A stretch of 62,117 bases of DNA, from NCBI RefSeq assembly GCF_029081005.1, contig NZ_JAJQTQ010000022.1, positions 1 to 62,117 of the forward strand. Reading direction: 5' to 3'. The stretch comes from Halomonas elongata. Its GTDB lineage: Bacteria; Pseudomonadota; Gammaproteobacteria; Pseudomonadales; Halomonadaceae. The position numbers were made by a program, and so were the translations under genes. Positions 1-11,148 of the stretch are shown one piece after another (the first letter of the stretch is position 1; every line of letters starts with the position of its first letter). The notes under the pieces were generated by a model. The model saw only the letters and a program-made list of their open reading frames with translations. It was not told where the DNA came from and did no database searches.

Positions 1-122
1 CGCACGTGAAGATGAAACGGCGACGACAGCGCCTCTTCATGGGTGAAGTCGATCACCGCCAGATCGGCCTCATCGGCGCCGGTCAGGCTCAGGGTGAACT
101 GCAGTCCGCTACGGTCGGCCAT
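1..122 (-). CDS. vgrG: Type VI secretion spike protein VgrG, N-terminal fragment (cut by window edge)
   Basis: VgrG (TssI) forms the trimeric spike at the tip of the type VI tail tube and carries effectors or PAAR tips. Only the first 40 codons are present. They read MADRSGLQFTLSL... followed by an F-T-H-E-E-A-L-S-S-P-F-H-L-H-V stretch, the usual start of the first VgrG beta-barrel. The ATG (complement of 120-122) lies one base after the stop of the PAAR gene, so the two are translationally coupled. The rest of the gene, and any C-terminal effector domain, is outside the window. The call rests on the short N-terminal motif plus the position at the end of a T6SS operon. Confidence 0.75.
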   Translation of the reverse strand, partial: MADRSGLQFTLSLTGADEADLAVIDFTHEEALSSPFHLHV

Positions 123-123
123 G

Positions 124-411
124 TCAGCTACCCTCCCCGGTGGCAGACCCGATCACCACGCCGCCGCAGTCCACGGCATCCCCGGTCAGGGCGGCTGGCT
201 TGCCGTCGATCAGAATACTCCCCGAGCCGCCGGCGATGGCGCGCGGGTGGGGACCGTGGTCCGGCTTGTCGTGAGGGGCCAGGGGGTCGCCCTGGCGAGC
301 CACCGGCTTGCCATCGATCATCACTGTGGGGCTGCCGGCAGTCACCGGCGTGGGGGGAAAGCCCTCGTGGTCGGTGCCGATATCCCCCAGCAATACGAAC
401 TTGCGTCCCAT
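124..411 (-). CDS. PAAR-domain protein (T6SS spike tip)
   Basis: A 95-residue protein made almost entirely of a PAAR fold. PAAR proteins sit as a metal-bound cone on the VgrG trimer and sharpen the T6SS spike. Visible features are the repeated short strands with T-A-G-S-P-T-V-M-I-D-G-K-P and S-I-L-I-D-G-K-P-A-A-L-T-G-D-A-V-D-C, spaced histidines (H-D-K-P-D-H-G-P-H), and no extra C-terminal domain, so this looks like a plain tip rather than a PAAR-fused effector. It is followed one base later by vgrG and lies 31 bases after a GNAT gene, all on the same strand as the T6SS core genes. Confidence 0.88.
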   Translation of the reverse strand: MGRKFVLLGDIGTDHEGFPPTPVTAGSPTVMIDGKPVARQGDPLAPHDKPDHGPHPRAIAGGSGSILIDGKPAALTGDAVDCGGVVIGSATGEGS

Positions 412-442
412 GCGTCATCCTCCTGCCGATGCACGTCGCCGC

Positions 443-1057
443 TCAGGCGACGCTTGTGCGTTCGCGTTGATCGTTCCACTGCGCCGGGGCTTCGAAGCTG
501 GCCACACCGCCGGCGTCCACGTGCATGCGCCGGAAGCCTGCTGCCTCGAGGCTGGCCGGGGCGGCCCCGGTTAGCGGCAGCCGCGTCTGCAGCGGCGTGC
601 CCCGCAGCTCGCGGCGAGCGGCCTGCAGCAAGCGGGCGCCGTGGCCGCGGCCCTGCCACTCCGGAGCGACGAAGAAGAAACGCAGCTGCCAGGCGGCCTC
701 GTCGTCACGCCGGCACACCAGCAGCATGCCGAGCACCGGCCCGTCGCCATGGCGAAGCGCCAGCAGCCGGCCCTGCCAGTGGACCACCTGATCGCCCTCG
801 CGCTGCAGCCAGAGGCCACGATGGACCACGAACTCCAGCGAGCGACGAAGGGTCTCGAGGCGCGCCTCGTCACGCAGCACCCAGGGGGAAAGCCCCTCCC
901 CCTCGGCACGTCGGGCGGCCTCGAGCAGCAGCGCGATATCCTCCTCGCCGGCAGCCACCAGCCCCGGCACCGCTTTACCCCGCGCCGATTCGACGTCGGG
1001 CGCCTCGGCGGGATTGGTCGTTGCCGCGCCCAGCCAACGTTTAAGCGTCGCCAGCAT
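443..1057 (-). CDS. GNAT-family acetyltransferase within the T6SS operon
   Basis: A 204-residue protein whose central part (about residues 75-180) has a GNAT acetyl-CoA fold: a long beta hairpin, then F-F-V-A-P-E-W followed by the acetyl-CoA loop Q-G-R-G-H-G-A-R-L-L, and a C-terminal E-A-A-G-F strand typical of motif B. The first 70 residues are helical and match no family I recognise. The start overlaps the end of tssM by 17 bases, so it is translated with the T6SS operon. No signal peptide or membrane segment is seen. The substrate is unknown; it could be an accessory or regulatory enzyme, or an effector-modifying protein of the adjacent PAAR-VgrG module. The GNAT fold is a firm call; the T6SS role is inferred from position only. 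Confidence 0.75.
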   Translation of the reverse strand: MLATLKRWLGAATTNPAEAPDVESARGKAVPGLVAAGEEDIALLLEAARRAEGEGLSPWVLRDEARLETLRRSLEFVVHRGLWLQREGDQVVHWQGRLLALRHGDGPVLGMLLVCRRDDEAAWQLRFFFVAPEWQGRGHGARLLQAARRELRGTPLQTRLPLTGAAPASLEAAGFRRMHVDAGGVASFEAPAQWNDQRERTSVA

Positions 1058-4000
1058 CGTCCTGCTCTCCTTCGGCGTAGAGGGCCGTGGGCAGGCGGAA
1101 GCCCGCCACTATCGACCGGGTAAAGGGATTGCGGGGCCCGTCGGCGATCAGCCGATAGCGCATGCTGCCACCATCGACCTGGAAGCTGAGCTCCAGCTCG
1201 CGTTCACCGGCACCGGTCAACTGGGCCTCGTCGAGCAGGCGGAACCAGGCCCAGGGGCCGTCGCGGCGAAGGGTGCGCGGCGAGCGGTTGACCTCGCCCG
1301 GCACCAGGGTGACCCGGCTCTCGTTGCTGTCGCGCAGGCCGTTGGGCCAGATCATCGGCACCCGGCGGCTGGCACCATGAGCGTAGTCGATCAACTGACC
1401 ATCGACGCTGATCACCCCGCGACGCTTGCTGGAACTGAGGCTCAACGGCTCCAGGCTGAAGGCCACGTCGAGCACACCATCGCGGTTGAGATAAGCCTCG
1501 CGGATGCGCTCGGCGCGCTGCACGGCATCGAGCACCCCCTGGCGCAGCAACGAGTCGCCCTCGGCGTTGCGCAAGGCCTCCGGCGCCCCCTCGATGAAGG
1601 GCTCAAGGTTGCGCTGGTAGAAGGCATCCAGGATGCCGTCCGGGGCAAAGAAGGCCTCGAAGTCGGACAGGGCCACCTCCCGGGAAGCCTCAGGCGCCAG
1701 CGGATAACGGCCGGCCAGGCGCTGCTGGAAGGGCTGCACCACCTCGTCCATCCACTGGCGCTCCAGGTGTCGTACCGCGCTGGCCATCAGCAACTGCCAG
1801 CTCTGGTCGGCCAGGCTGTCGAGCATGTCGCCCACCGGCGCCGGGGCGTCCTCGGCGATACGTTGCAGTCGCGCGATGGGGTCCTCGCCCTTCAGGGAGA
1901 GGCGATCACGAGCCAGCAGGAAGGCCTGTTGACCACGGTCACTGGCCTCGTCGACCTGGCGCAGGTAGTCGCGCAGGTCACCGATGACGGTCTTGATCTC
2001 GTCGAGGTTGGACGGATTGTCATCCCGCGCCTCGCTGAGCTCGTTGAGCGCGGCGAAGTGGCGTTCGATCTCGCTGGCCAGACGGTAGCGCGGCGATTGC
2101 TCCAGGGCCTGGCGGGCGGCCTCGTCGTCGGCCGGCAGCTCCGGGTAGAGCCGAGTCTGGTCGGCGACCTCGCCGAGCAGGCGATCCAGCGGGCGGCTGG
2201 CACCGAGCAGGCCATCGGCGACCACCACCGCCTGGTGGAGGTCGGGTAGCGGTACCAGGCGGACATCGGACAGCGCCTCGCGCCAGGTGACGTGGTAGTC
2301 GCTGATGTAGCGCTCGCGCAGGGCATCCTGCAGGCGGCGGCGATCGGCATCGCTGAAGTCGATGTCGTCCCGTTGGCCGAGCACCCAGGTATCGATCAGC
2401 GCCAGCTCGGTGGCCTGATCCAGCTTGTCGAGGAAGTAACCCTCGAAACCGTCACGGGTCAACAGACCGGGGATGCGGACCCGCTCGGGGTCATCGTCGC
2501 GCGCCATGAACACCAGGTTGAAGGCGGGACCGACGCTCGAGCGCAGATCCAGCTGAGAGGCGCCGTGTTGGGCAAGGCCGGCCTTGAGCGAGGCATAGAC
2601 CCGCTCGGCCATGGGCTGGCGGGCGATCTCCTGCTGGGCGGCCTCGATGCTGCCCTCGAGCGGCGCCATGGCCTGGCGGGCACCGGGCTCACCGGCCGCG
2701 GCGTGACCGGCCAGGTCGGTGTAGGCCAGGGCGTAGTCGAGGTGATCGAGCAGCCGGCGCTGGACGTCGCCGCGGCCCGGGAAGGCCTCCTGCCAGCGAT
2801 CCGCCATGAAGTCGTGGACACGCTGGGCCTGGCGGCCGCTGGCATCGGACATCATGCGCAGGATCCGCAGCAGCGCCAGCTTGTCGTTGCTGCCGTCCGG
2901 CGCGCGATTCATGTCGTCCATGATGCCGATCATCAATGCCGGCAGGAACTGCTCCTCGAGCAGCCGCAGATAGGCATTGTCGACCTCGACACCCAACTCG
3001 TGTCCCTGGTAGAGCCCCATGTCGGCCAGCAGCCAGGACCGCGAGCGGTAGTCGCCGAACTCCTGGGTGGCACCGAGCAGCCGGTCCAGCGGCTCGAGCA
3101 ACGCGTAGCCGGTAGGATCGTCGTTCTGCCAGTGGCCCGGTCGCACGGCGAGGAAGGCCTCGGCCTTGCCTTCCACCGCCGCGAGGGCCTGGGCATTCTT
3201 CTCGTAGAAGTGATACCAGCCACCGACCAGGGCCGCGCCGACAAACAGGCAGGCCAGGGCACAGGCACGCCGGATCCGGTGTCGGCGGCGCGCCGCCCGG
3301 GCATTGTCCCCGGCCAGCCCCGACTCGGGATAGATGATGCGCTCGAACAGTTCCTCGGTGAAGTAGAGTGCCGAGCGGGTCGCCCGATGGGCGAGCTGCA
3401 CGCCGTCAGTCATGCCGTAGCGCCGTGCGGCGGCATCGACGAAGGGATCCTCCGGCACACCCTGCTGGTAGACCGAAGTAAAGTAGGCACCGCGCACCAG
3501 CGCCGCGGTGGAGAAGCGATCGCTGGACAGCGCCTCGCCGAGAAAGCCCAGCAACACGTCACGCAGCCCGGCGAGCTGGCGCACGAAGCGGAACACCGCT
3601 TCCCGCTCGTCACGGTCGCGGCACTCGGCAAGCAGGGTCGGCAGCGTCTGGTTGAGCCGCTCGAGCATGCCGTCATAGGCGTCGGCAAACTCCTCCTCCC
3701 AGCGCCCCGGACGCTCGAGGGAGGCGGCAGAGAAGGTGAAGCCGAGCGGCGCCCGCCGAGCGGCTCGCGAGTAGTGACGGAAGAAATCGTCGAAGCCGTG
3801 CAGCAGGTCCATCTTGCTGAAGGTGACATAGACCGGCAGCCGACTGCCGTGGCGTTCCATCAGCTCGCGCAGCCGCGCCCGCAGCAGCGAGGCATAGGCC
3901 TTGCGTACCGCCACCTGGGCATCGCTGAGCCGCGCCAGGTCGAGCACCAGCACCACGCCGTCCAGGGGGCGACGCGAGCGGTGACGCTCCAGCCAGTCGA

Positions 4001-4694
4001 CGAAGTGATCCCACAGCCGGCTCTCCAGCTCCGCCGGCTCACCGCCCTGCAGGGCGCCCTGGGTCAGCAGCTCGCCGTCGGGATCGATCAGCACCGCCTT
4101 GTCGCCGATCCACCAGTCGAAGCCCAGCCGGCCGCGCTTGCCCTGCCCGGAGGCCTTCATCACATGCGTCAGGGCGAAGTTCTGTCCCGAGCGATTGACC
4201 AGACTGGTCTTGCCGGCGTTCTCGACGCCCATCACCAGGTACCAGGGCAACTTGTAGCGGGCATTGGCGCCGCCGCCAAGGCTGTCGGTCAGCTCATGCA
4301 GGGTGGCATCGAGGCTCTCTTCCTGTCGCTCGAGCTGACCAAGCACCGGGTCGTGCTGACGCAGCTCCTCATCACGACGCTGCTCGTCCAGGGTACGCAG
4401 GCGCCGCGCCAGGCGGATGCCCCATACCACCGCCACCACCCCGGCCAACGCCAGGCTGGCCAGCAGGCGATTGACCCAGGGCCCCAGCGGACGGCCGCCG
4501 AAGGCCTGCCACTGCGGCCCCAGCCACCAGATCACCACCAGCAGGGCGATCACTAGCAGCCACCATAGCCAGATGCCCAGGCGCTTGAGGCCCTTGGCCT
4601 TGTTGGCGTGCCCGCGTGCCTGGTTGAGCTGGCTGTCCGCCCGGGACATGCCCGGCACCCAGCGGCTCAGCCTGGCCTTCACTCGTTTCCACAT
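1041..4694 (-). CDS. tssM: T6SS inner-membrane complex protein TssM (IcmF/VasK)
   Basis: TssM spans the inner membrane and reaches across the periplasm to the lipoprotein TssJ, forming the TssJLM channel that docks the tail. At 1217 residues it is of normal length. It has two N-terminal membrane helices (about 41-58 and 76-94), a cytoplasmic GTPase-like domain with the Walker A motif G-V-E-N-A-G-K-T near residue 156, a third helix near 472-492, and a long periplasmic C-terminal half that binds TssJ in homologues. A cytosolic F-S-K-M-D-L motif is consistent with the nucleotide domain. It follows tssA after a 46-base gap and its end overlaps the GNAT gene. Confidence 0.96.
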   Translation of the reverse strand: MWKRVKARLSRWVPGMSRADSQLNQARGHANKAKGLKRLGIWLWWLLVIALLVVIWWLGPQWQAFGGRPLGPWVNRLLASLALAGVVAVVWGIRLARRLRTLDEQRRDEELRQHDPVLGQLERQEESLDATLHELTDSLGGGANARYKLPWYLVMGVENAGKTSLVNRSGQNFALTHVMKASGQGKRGRLGFDWWIGDKAVLIDPDGELLTQGALQGGEPAELESRLWDHFVDWLERHRSRRPLDGVVLVLDLARLSDAQVAVRKAYASLLRARLRELMERHGSRLPVYVTFSKMDLLHGFDDFFRHYSRAARRAPLGFTFSAASLERPGRWEEEFADAYDGMLERLNQTLPTLLAECRDRDEREAVFRFVRQLAGLRDVLLGFLGEALSSDRFSTAALVRGAYFTSVYQQGVPEDPFVDAAARRYGMTDGVQLAHRATRSALYFTEELFERIIYPESGLAGDNARAARRRHRIRRACALACLFVGAALVGGWYHFYEKNAQALAAVEGKAEAFLAVRPGHWQNDDPTGYALLEPLDRLLGATQEFGDYRSRSWLLADMGLYQGHELGVEVDNAYLRLLEEQFLPALMIGIMDDMNRAPDGSNDKLALLRILRMMSDASGRQAQRVHDFMADRWQEAFPGRGDVQRRLLDHLDYALAYTDLAGHAAAGEPGARQAMAPLEGSIEAAQQEIARQPMAERVYASLKAGLAQHGASQLDLRSSVGPAFNLVFMARDDDPERVRIPGLLTRDGFEGYFLDKLDQATELALIDTWVLGQRDDIDFSDADRRRLQDALRERYISDYHVTWREALSDVRLVPLPDLHQAVVVADGLLGASRPLDRLLGEVADQTRLYPELPADDEAARQALEQSPRYRLASEIERHFAALNELSEARDDNPSNLDEIKTVIGDLRDYLRQVDEASDRGQQAFLLARDRLSLKGEDPIARLQRIAEDAPAPVGDMLDSLADQSWQLLMASAVRHLERQWMDEVVQPFQQRLAGRYPLAPEASREVALSDFEAFFAPDGILDAFYQRNLEPFIEGAPEALRNAEGDSLLRQGVLDAVQRAERIREAYLNRDGVLDVAFSLEPLSLSSSKRRGVISVDGQLIDYAHGASRRVPMIWPNGLRDSNESRVTLVPGEVNRSPRTLRRDGPWAWFRLLDEAQLTGAGERELELSFQVDGGSMRYRLIADGPRNPFTRSIVAGFRLPTALYAEGEQDDAGDA

Positions 4695-4740
4695 GAGCCT
4701 TGCTCCCTCGTCCCTGTCGATTCCATCGGATCGCCGTGAT

Positions 4741-6168
4741 TCATGCCTCGAGCGCCGCCGTCAGCCGTGCCGGCAGCGCCGGTTCCCAGCGCTCCAGCTC
4801 GAGGTTCGCCACGGCATCGTGCAATGCCTGATAGTGCTGCCGGGCCAGGGCAGCGAGCCCGGCTTCATGCAGCAGATCGGCGCTGGCCAGGCGCCAGTAG
4901 ACGGCCTCGCGGGGCGAGCCGGCCGCCGCCAGCCCCTCGTCGAGCACCGCCAGCGCTGGCGCCAGCCCCTCCTCGGCAAGCCGCTCCCGAGCCGTTTCCA
5001 GGCCGGCCTGCCAGGGATCGCCATCGCCCATCGCCGCCACCGGGGCTCCGGGGCCCGGCGTATCCGCGAGCCACCCCTGGGTCTCCGGATCGAGGAAGGC
5101 GGTACCGTCGCTGAAGGTCAGCGCCTCGATACCCGGCAGCCGGTCGACGAAACGTACCGCCTCGTCGCGGATCGCCTCGGCGCAGCGCGGATGATCGAGC
5201 CGCCGGGCCACCTCGGCACTCAGCCGATGGCCTTCCAGCCAATAAGGGGCGAGCGCCAGGCTGTTCTCGATGCGTTGCCAATCCTCCAGCGTCGGCCGGC
5301 CCGCCGCGGCCTCGCGATAGTCGGCGACCCGGTCGCCGGAGACCGGCGCCAGCTCGGTACGCTGGCCGTCGCGCGTCATCGGCAGCCCCTGGATGGCGTG
5401 CCAGACCGCATGGCGCCGCAGCCGATAGCCGAGTGCCTCGCCCGGCGACTGCTCGTTGAGAAAGTCGGCCATCTTGAGCAGGGCCTGGCGATTGCCCCGT
5501 TCGTTGCCGGACTCGAGCCGCGCTTCCGGGGCCCTGGGCGCTTCGACCTCTCGGGGAGGCGCCGTCGGCGGCGCTGCATCGTCGTCGGCCGACGCCGTGT
5601 CCGAGGCGGCTGGTGTCGAAGTCGCCGAGGGTGTGGCCTGCTCCAGCAGGCGAGCCAGGTCCGCCAGCGGCTCATCCGGCAGGTCCTGGCCGGCCGCCCG
5701 GTCGCGCAGCCGGGCCAATCCCTCGCGACAGGCGGCGTGCTCCTCGGCGGCGCCCAGAAAGTCCAGGGCACCGGCCAGTTTCAGCGCGCGCTGAGCGAAC
5801 TGCTGGAACATCTTGGGCCGAGCCCGCTTGCCACGCGGCCCCGCGAATGGGTGAGCCTCGGCCCACCAGGCGTCCAGGGCGCCGGCCAGCAGCTCCAGCG
5901 ACAGCGCGAAGCGCGCCGGGTCGGCGTCGTGCTGCAGGCAATGCAGCAGGTGGCCGAGCACCTTGAGGTCCTTGCCGGTCTCGGCGAGCAGCCGCGCGGC
6001 CCGCGTCTCGGCGCCCGCCCAGTCGACCTCGCCGTGCTGCAGCGAACCGACCTTCATCATTTCCTCGTCGAGCCAGTCGTAGTCTTCCCGGTCAGTGACC
6101 GGATCGCCGACGCCCTCGGCGAGGGGGGCAAGCAACGGCTCGAGCTGTGGAAGCTGGGTGATGCGCAT
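4741..6168 (-). CDS. tssA: T6SS cap/assembly protein TssA (VasJ-type)
   Basis: TssA primes polymerisation of the T6SS tube and sheath and contacts the membrane complex. The N-terminal part (M-R-I-T-Q-L-P-Q-L-E-P-L ... D-Y-D-W-L-D-E-E-M) is an ImpA-N domain, followed by a low-complexity Ala/Pro/Thr linker near residues 180-225 and a helical VasJ-like C-terminus ending near A-A-L-E-A. I chose the ATG at 6168 because it is preceded by GGGGAG at the right spacing; the longer frame up to 6192 would overlap vasI. The protein is about 475 residues. It lies between vasI and tssM, as in the Vibrio cholerae cluster. Long TssA forms like this usually act at the distal end or on the baseplate; which applies here is not evident. 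Confidence 0.9.
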   Translation of the reverse strand: MRITQLPQLEPLLAPLAEGVGDPVTDREDYDWLDEEMMKVGSLQHGEVDWAGAETRAARLLAETGKDLKVLGHLLHCLQHDADPARFALSLELLAGALDAWWAEAHPFAGPRGKRARPKMFQQFAQRALKLAGALDFLGAAEEHAACREGLARLRDRAAGQDLPDEPLADLARLLEQATPSATSTPAASDTASADDDAAPPTAPPREVEAPRAPEARLESGNERGNRQALLKMADFLNEQSPGEALGYRLRRHAVWHAIQGLPMTRDGQRTELAPVSGDRVADYREAAAGRPTLEDWQRIENSLALAPYWLEGHRLSAEVARRLDHPRCAEAIRDEAVRFVDRLPGIEALTFSDGTAFLDPETQGWLADTPGPGAPVAAMGDGDPWQAGLETARERLAEEGLAPALAVLDEGLAAAGSPREAVYWRLASADLLHEAGLAALARQHYQALHDAVANLELERWEPALPARLTAALEA

Positions 6169-6179
6169 GACTCTCCCCG

Positions 6180-6853
6180 TTACCAGCGGCACATGGCACG
6201 CAGCGGCTCGATGGCCGTGCGCCAGCCGTCGAGATCGAATCGCAGCCCGTCGATAGCGGAGAGCTCGCTCTCCAACTGCAGCCGCTCGCCGCCCAGCAGG
6301 CGCTTCAGGGTACCGATGGCCGGTAGCCCCCGCCCGCCGCTGACCACGTGGCCGTCGTCCAGCACCCGCCAGGTCTGGTCGAGGGTGGCCCCATCGCCGC
6401 TCAGCTTGACCGGCACCCGCGACGCCTCGACGGGCTCGTGCAGATGCAGCTGGAAGCGGGTGATGGCGTCATCGCAACTGGTCACCAGCAGCGGGCGCGG
6501 CGGCACCGTTCCCAGCGCCGGGGCACTCATCAGCACCCTGTCGGTGCTCTCGCGTACCAGCACGCCGACGTCGTCGTCACTGCGCTCGGTCTCCTGGTCG
6601 GCCACCGCCTGCCACAGCGGCGAGCGGGTTCCCGACGATTCGGAGGCCCCGGGACGGTCGCGAAACAGGCCGTCGTAGCACTCGAGCCGCCCCAGACGGG
6701 AGGGCTTCTCGGCACAGGCCTCGGCCGCCTGCAGACGAGAGTCACGGTCCTGGGCCAGAGACTGGGCCGGAGGCAGCCCGGCCGCCAGCATCAGGGCCAG
6801 GCCGGTCAGACAGCACCGGCGGCGGCGCAGGCCGGGAAGAATGTCGATCACGT

Positions 6854-6857
<4 letters not shown>
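6180..6857 (-). CDS. vasI: T6SS-associated periplasmic protein VasI (TagO family)
   Basis: A 225-residue exported protein of the VasI/TagO family. It has a positively charged N-terminus, a hydrophobic stretch (C-C-L-T-G-L-A-L-M-L-A-A-G-L) and a probable signal-peptidase site before Q-D-R-D-S. The mature part contains the family pattern C-A-E-K-P-S-R-L-G-R-L-E-C-Y-D with paired cysteines, then a beta-rich domain with a conserved S-C-D-D and a late cysteine (A-M-C-R-W). TagO is reported to interact with TssA and help recruit the assembly machinery, which fits its position directly before tssA. Its start overlaps the end of vasH by 4 bases (ATGA). Confidence 0.85.
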
Positions 6858-8470
<1,613 letters not shown>

Positions 8471-8471
8471 C

Positions 8472-11111
8472 TCAGTCCACCTCCGCGGTGAAGCCGTGCT
8501 CGTCCACGCCGAGCGTGACGCGGGTTATCGGCTCGCGGCGCGCCAGGCGCTCGAGCATCGCCCGCGACACCGGCGGCAGCAGCTCGCCGTCGATCACCGA
8601 CTCGAGCATCCGTGCGCCGTTCTCGCTGCGCGTGGCCCGGGCGCAGATGGCCTCGGCCAGCGCCGGCGCCAGTGCCACCTCGGCCTGGCGATGGCGGTCG
8701 CGGATGCGCCCGGCCAGGGTCTCGAGCTTGGCACCGACGATGTCGTGGAGGACCTCGCGGGACAGCGGCAGGTAGGGCACCACCTCCATGCGCGCCAGCA
8801 GCGCCGGCTTGAAGAAGTCGGCCAGCACCGGGTAGAGCGCTTCATCCATCGCTTCAGGGTCATCGGCATGACGCACCACGGCCTCGAAGCCGAGGTTCGA
8901 GGTCATGAAGAACAGCACGTTGCGGCAATCGATGGCACGCCCCTCACCGTCGGCCAGTTCGCCCTTGTCGAAGGCCTGGTAGAAGAGGTTGAGCACGTCC
9001 GGGTGGGCTTTCTCGACCTCGTCGAGCAGCACCACCGAGTAGGGCCGCTGGCGGATCGCCTCGGTCAGCAGACCACCCTCGCCGAAGCCCACATAGCCGG
9101 GCGGCGAGCCGATCAGCCGCGAGACGGTGTGCTTCTCCTGGTACTCGGACATGTTGATGGTGGTCAGGAACTGGCGGCCGCCATAGAGGCTCTCGGCGAT
9201 CTGCAACACGGTCTCGGTCTTGCCGACCCCGCTGGGGCCGACCAGCAGGAAGGCCCCCAGCGGACGTCCAGGACGGCGCAGATCGGCACGCGCGGTGAGC
9301 AGGTGGCGGTGCAGGCGTTCGATGGCCAGGTCCTGGCCCTTGATCAGTCGGCCCAGTTCCTCCGGCAGCTCGGTGAGGCGTGCCAGCTCGTCGCGGGTCA
9401 TGCGTTCCACCGGCACGCCGGTCCAGTCGCCGATCACCTGCGCGATCTGAGCTTCCTCGACGCTGGCGTTGACCAGCGCGAACTCGCTCTGCAGCTCGGC
9501 GAGGCGCGCTTCGTGTCCGGCCAGCTCGGTCGTGCGCCGCTCGCGGGCCTCGTCGGCATCCTCGTCTTCAACCTTGTCGTCCTCTGCCCTCTCGACCTCG
9601 CCGTCGAGCAGCTCGCGATGCAGGGCCAGGATGGCGTCGACGACGTCGCGCTGCTCGCGCCAGGCGGCTTCCAGGGTCTCGCGCTCTTCGCCCAGCCGGG
9701 TCAATCGCTCGGCCAGGGCATCGCGGTGAGCGGCATCGGGATGGCGACCCAGCAGCGCCTCGCGCTCAAGCTGGTCGTGTTCGCGCTGGGCGGCCAACTG
9801 ATCGCTCATCAGGTGACTGAGCCGGCGCGGCGGCGTGTCCAGGGCCTGGGCCAGGCGGGTACCGGCGGTGTCGAGCACGTCGATGGCCTTGTCGGGCAAC
9901 TGGCGCCCGGCCAGGTAGCGCGCCGAGAGCTCGGCGGCGGCACGCAGGCCGCTGTCGCCGATCAGCACGCCGTGGGTCGACTCGTAGACGTCGCGCAGGC
10001 CGCGCAGGATCACCAGCGCCTGCTCGACGTCCGGCTCGCCCAGGGCGACCGGCTGGAAGCGCCGCGACAGCGCCGGGTCCTTTTCGATGTGCTTCTTGTA
10101 CTCGCGCCAGGTGGTGGCGGCGATGGTGCGCAGCTCGCCGCGGGCCAGCGCCGGCTTGAGCAGGTTGGCAGCGTCGGCGCCGCCCTCGGGATTGCCGGCA
10201 CCGATCAGGGTGTGGGCCTCGTCGATGAACAGCAGCGTCGGGACGGTAGCTTCCTTGACCTCCTCGATCACCGCCTTGAGGCGCTTTTCGAACTCGCCCT
10301 TGACCGAGGCTCCGGCCTGCAGGGCGCCGAGGTCCAGCGACAGCAGCTCGACGCCGGCCAGCGCTTCGGGCACCCTGCCCTCGACGATGCGCGTCGCCAG
10401 GCCCTCTACCACGGCACTCTTGCCGACCCCGGCATCGCCCACCACGATGGGATTGTTCTTGCGGCGGCGCCCGAGGATATCGAGCATCTGGTCAATCTCG
10501 GGGTCACGGCACAACACCGGGTCGAGCTCGCCGCGGCGCGCCTGCTCGGTCAGCGAGGTGGCGAAGCGCGAAAGTGCGCTATCGTCACCGGCCGCGCGCC
10601 GGGCGGGCGACGGCCGTTCGTCCTCGGCCACGGAAGCCTCGGCGGAGTCGCGGGTCAGCCGGGTAAAGTCGCGGCGCAGCCGCTCGCGATTGATGCCCGC
10701 CAGCAGCCGCTCACCGCGCGGCCCCAGGTAGCGACCGGCATGGTGCAACAGGGCGGTGAAGATCACCCCGGTGCGCAGTTCGCGATGTTCGAGCTCGGCG
10801 CTCGCCAGCAGCCAGGCGTCCTGAAGCAGCTCGACCAGCAACGGCGAGAAGCTCGGCGTGGCCACCTCCAGATCGCGAGGCGGCCGGGCATCCTCGCCGA
10901 GCGCTCGGCGCAGCGCTTCCGGGTCGACCTCCTCGACGTCGAGCAGTACCCGCAGGTCGCACAGCGGCTGGTCGAGAAAGGCCAGCATCAGGTGGGACAC
11001 CCCCACTTCGGGCGCCTGCTGCTCGGCGCACAGCGCCGCGGCCCCTTCCAATCCCTGGCGGGTGATGGCGTTGAGTCGGCCGATCAGTGCCGGTAGCTCT
11101 ACCCTGAGCAT
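8472..11111 (-). CDS. clpV: T6SS sheath-disassembly ATPase ClpV (TssH)
   Basis: ClpV is the AAA+ hexamer that extracts TssB/TssC from contracted sheaths so they can be reused. The protein has an N-terminal helical domain (V-S-H-L-M-L-A-F-L-D), a first AAA+ module with Walker A G-D-A-G-V-G-K-S near 225, a coiled-coil insertion, a second module with G-P-S-G-V-G-K-T near 620, and sensor elements. The ATG at 11111 is used because GGGAGAG precedes it; a longer frame upstream runs into tssL and lacks a ribosome site. At 879 residues it is normal for the family. It lies between tssL and vasH. Confidence 0.96.
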   Translation of the reverse strand: MLRVELPALIGRLNAITRQGLEGAAALCAEQQAPEVGVSHLMLAFLDQPLCDLRVLLDVEEVDPEALRRALGEDARPPRDLEVATPSFSPLLVELLQDAWLLASAELEHRELRTGVIFTALLHHAGRYLGPRGERLLAGINRERLRRDFTRLTRDSAEASVAEDERPSPARRAAGDDSALSRFATSLTEQARRGELDPVLCRDPEIDQMLDILGRRRKNNPIVVGDAGVGKSAVVEGLATRIVEGRVPEALAGVELLSLDLGALQAGASVKGEFEKRLKAVIEEVKEATVPTLLFIDEAHTLIGAGNPEGGADAANLLKPALARGELRTIAATTWREYKKHIEKDPALSRRFQPVALGEPDVEQALVILRGLRDVYESTHGVLIGDSGLRAAAELSARYLAGRQLPDKAIDVLDTAGTRLAQALDTPPRRLSHLMSDQLAAQREHDQLEREALLGRHPDAAHRDALAERLTRLGEERETLEAAWREQRDVVDAILALHRELLDGEVERAEDDKVEDEDADEARERRTTELAGHEARLAELQSEFALVNASVEEAQIAQVIGDWTGVPVERMTRDELARLTELPEELGRLIKGQDLAIERLHRHLLTARADLRRPGRPLGAFLLVGPSGVGKTETVLQIAESLYGGRQFLTTINMSEYQEKHTVSRLIGSPPGYVGFGEGGLLTEAIRQRPYSVVLLDEVEKAHPDVLNLFYQAFDKGELADGEGRAIDCRNVLFFMTSNLGFEAVVRHADDPEAMDEALYPVLADFFKPALLARMEVVPYLPLSREVLHDIVGAKLETLAGRIRDRHRQAEVALAPALAEAICARATRSENGARMLESVIDGELLPPVSRAMLERLARREPITRVTLGVDEHGFTAEVD

Positions 11112-11148
11112 GGTCTCTCCCTGGATGTTGTCCGAAAATCTTGTGTGG

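Noticed and set aside
2292..4556. 754-codon plus-strand frame opposite tssM
   Set aside because: Same type of antisense shadow; Leu/Gln/His-rich composition with no start signal or motif.
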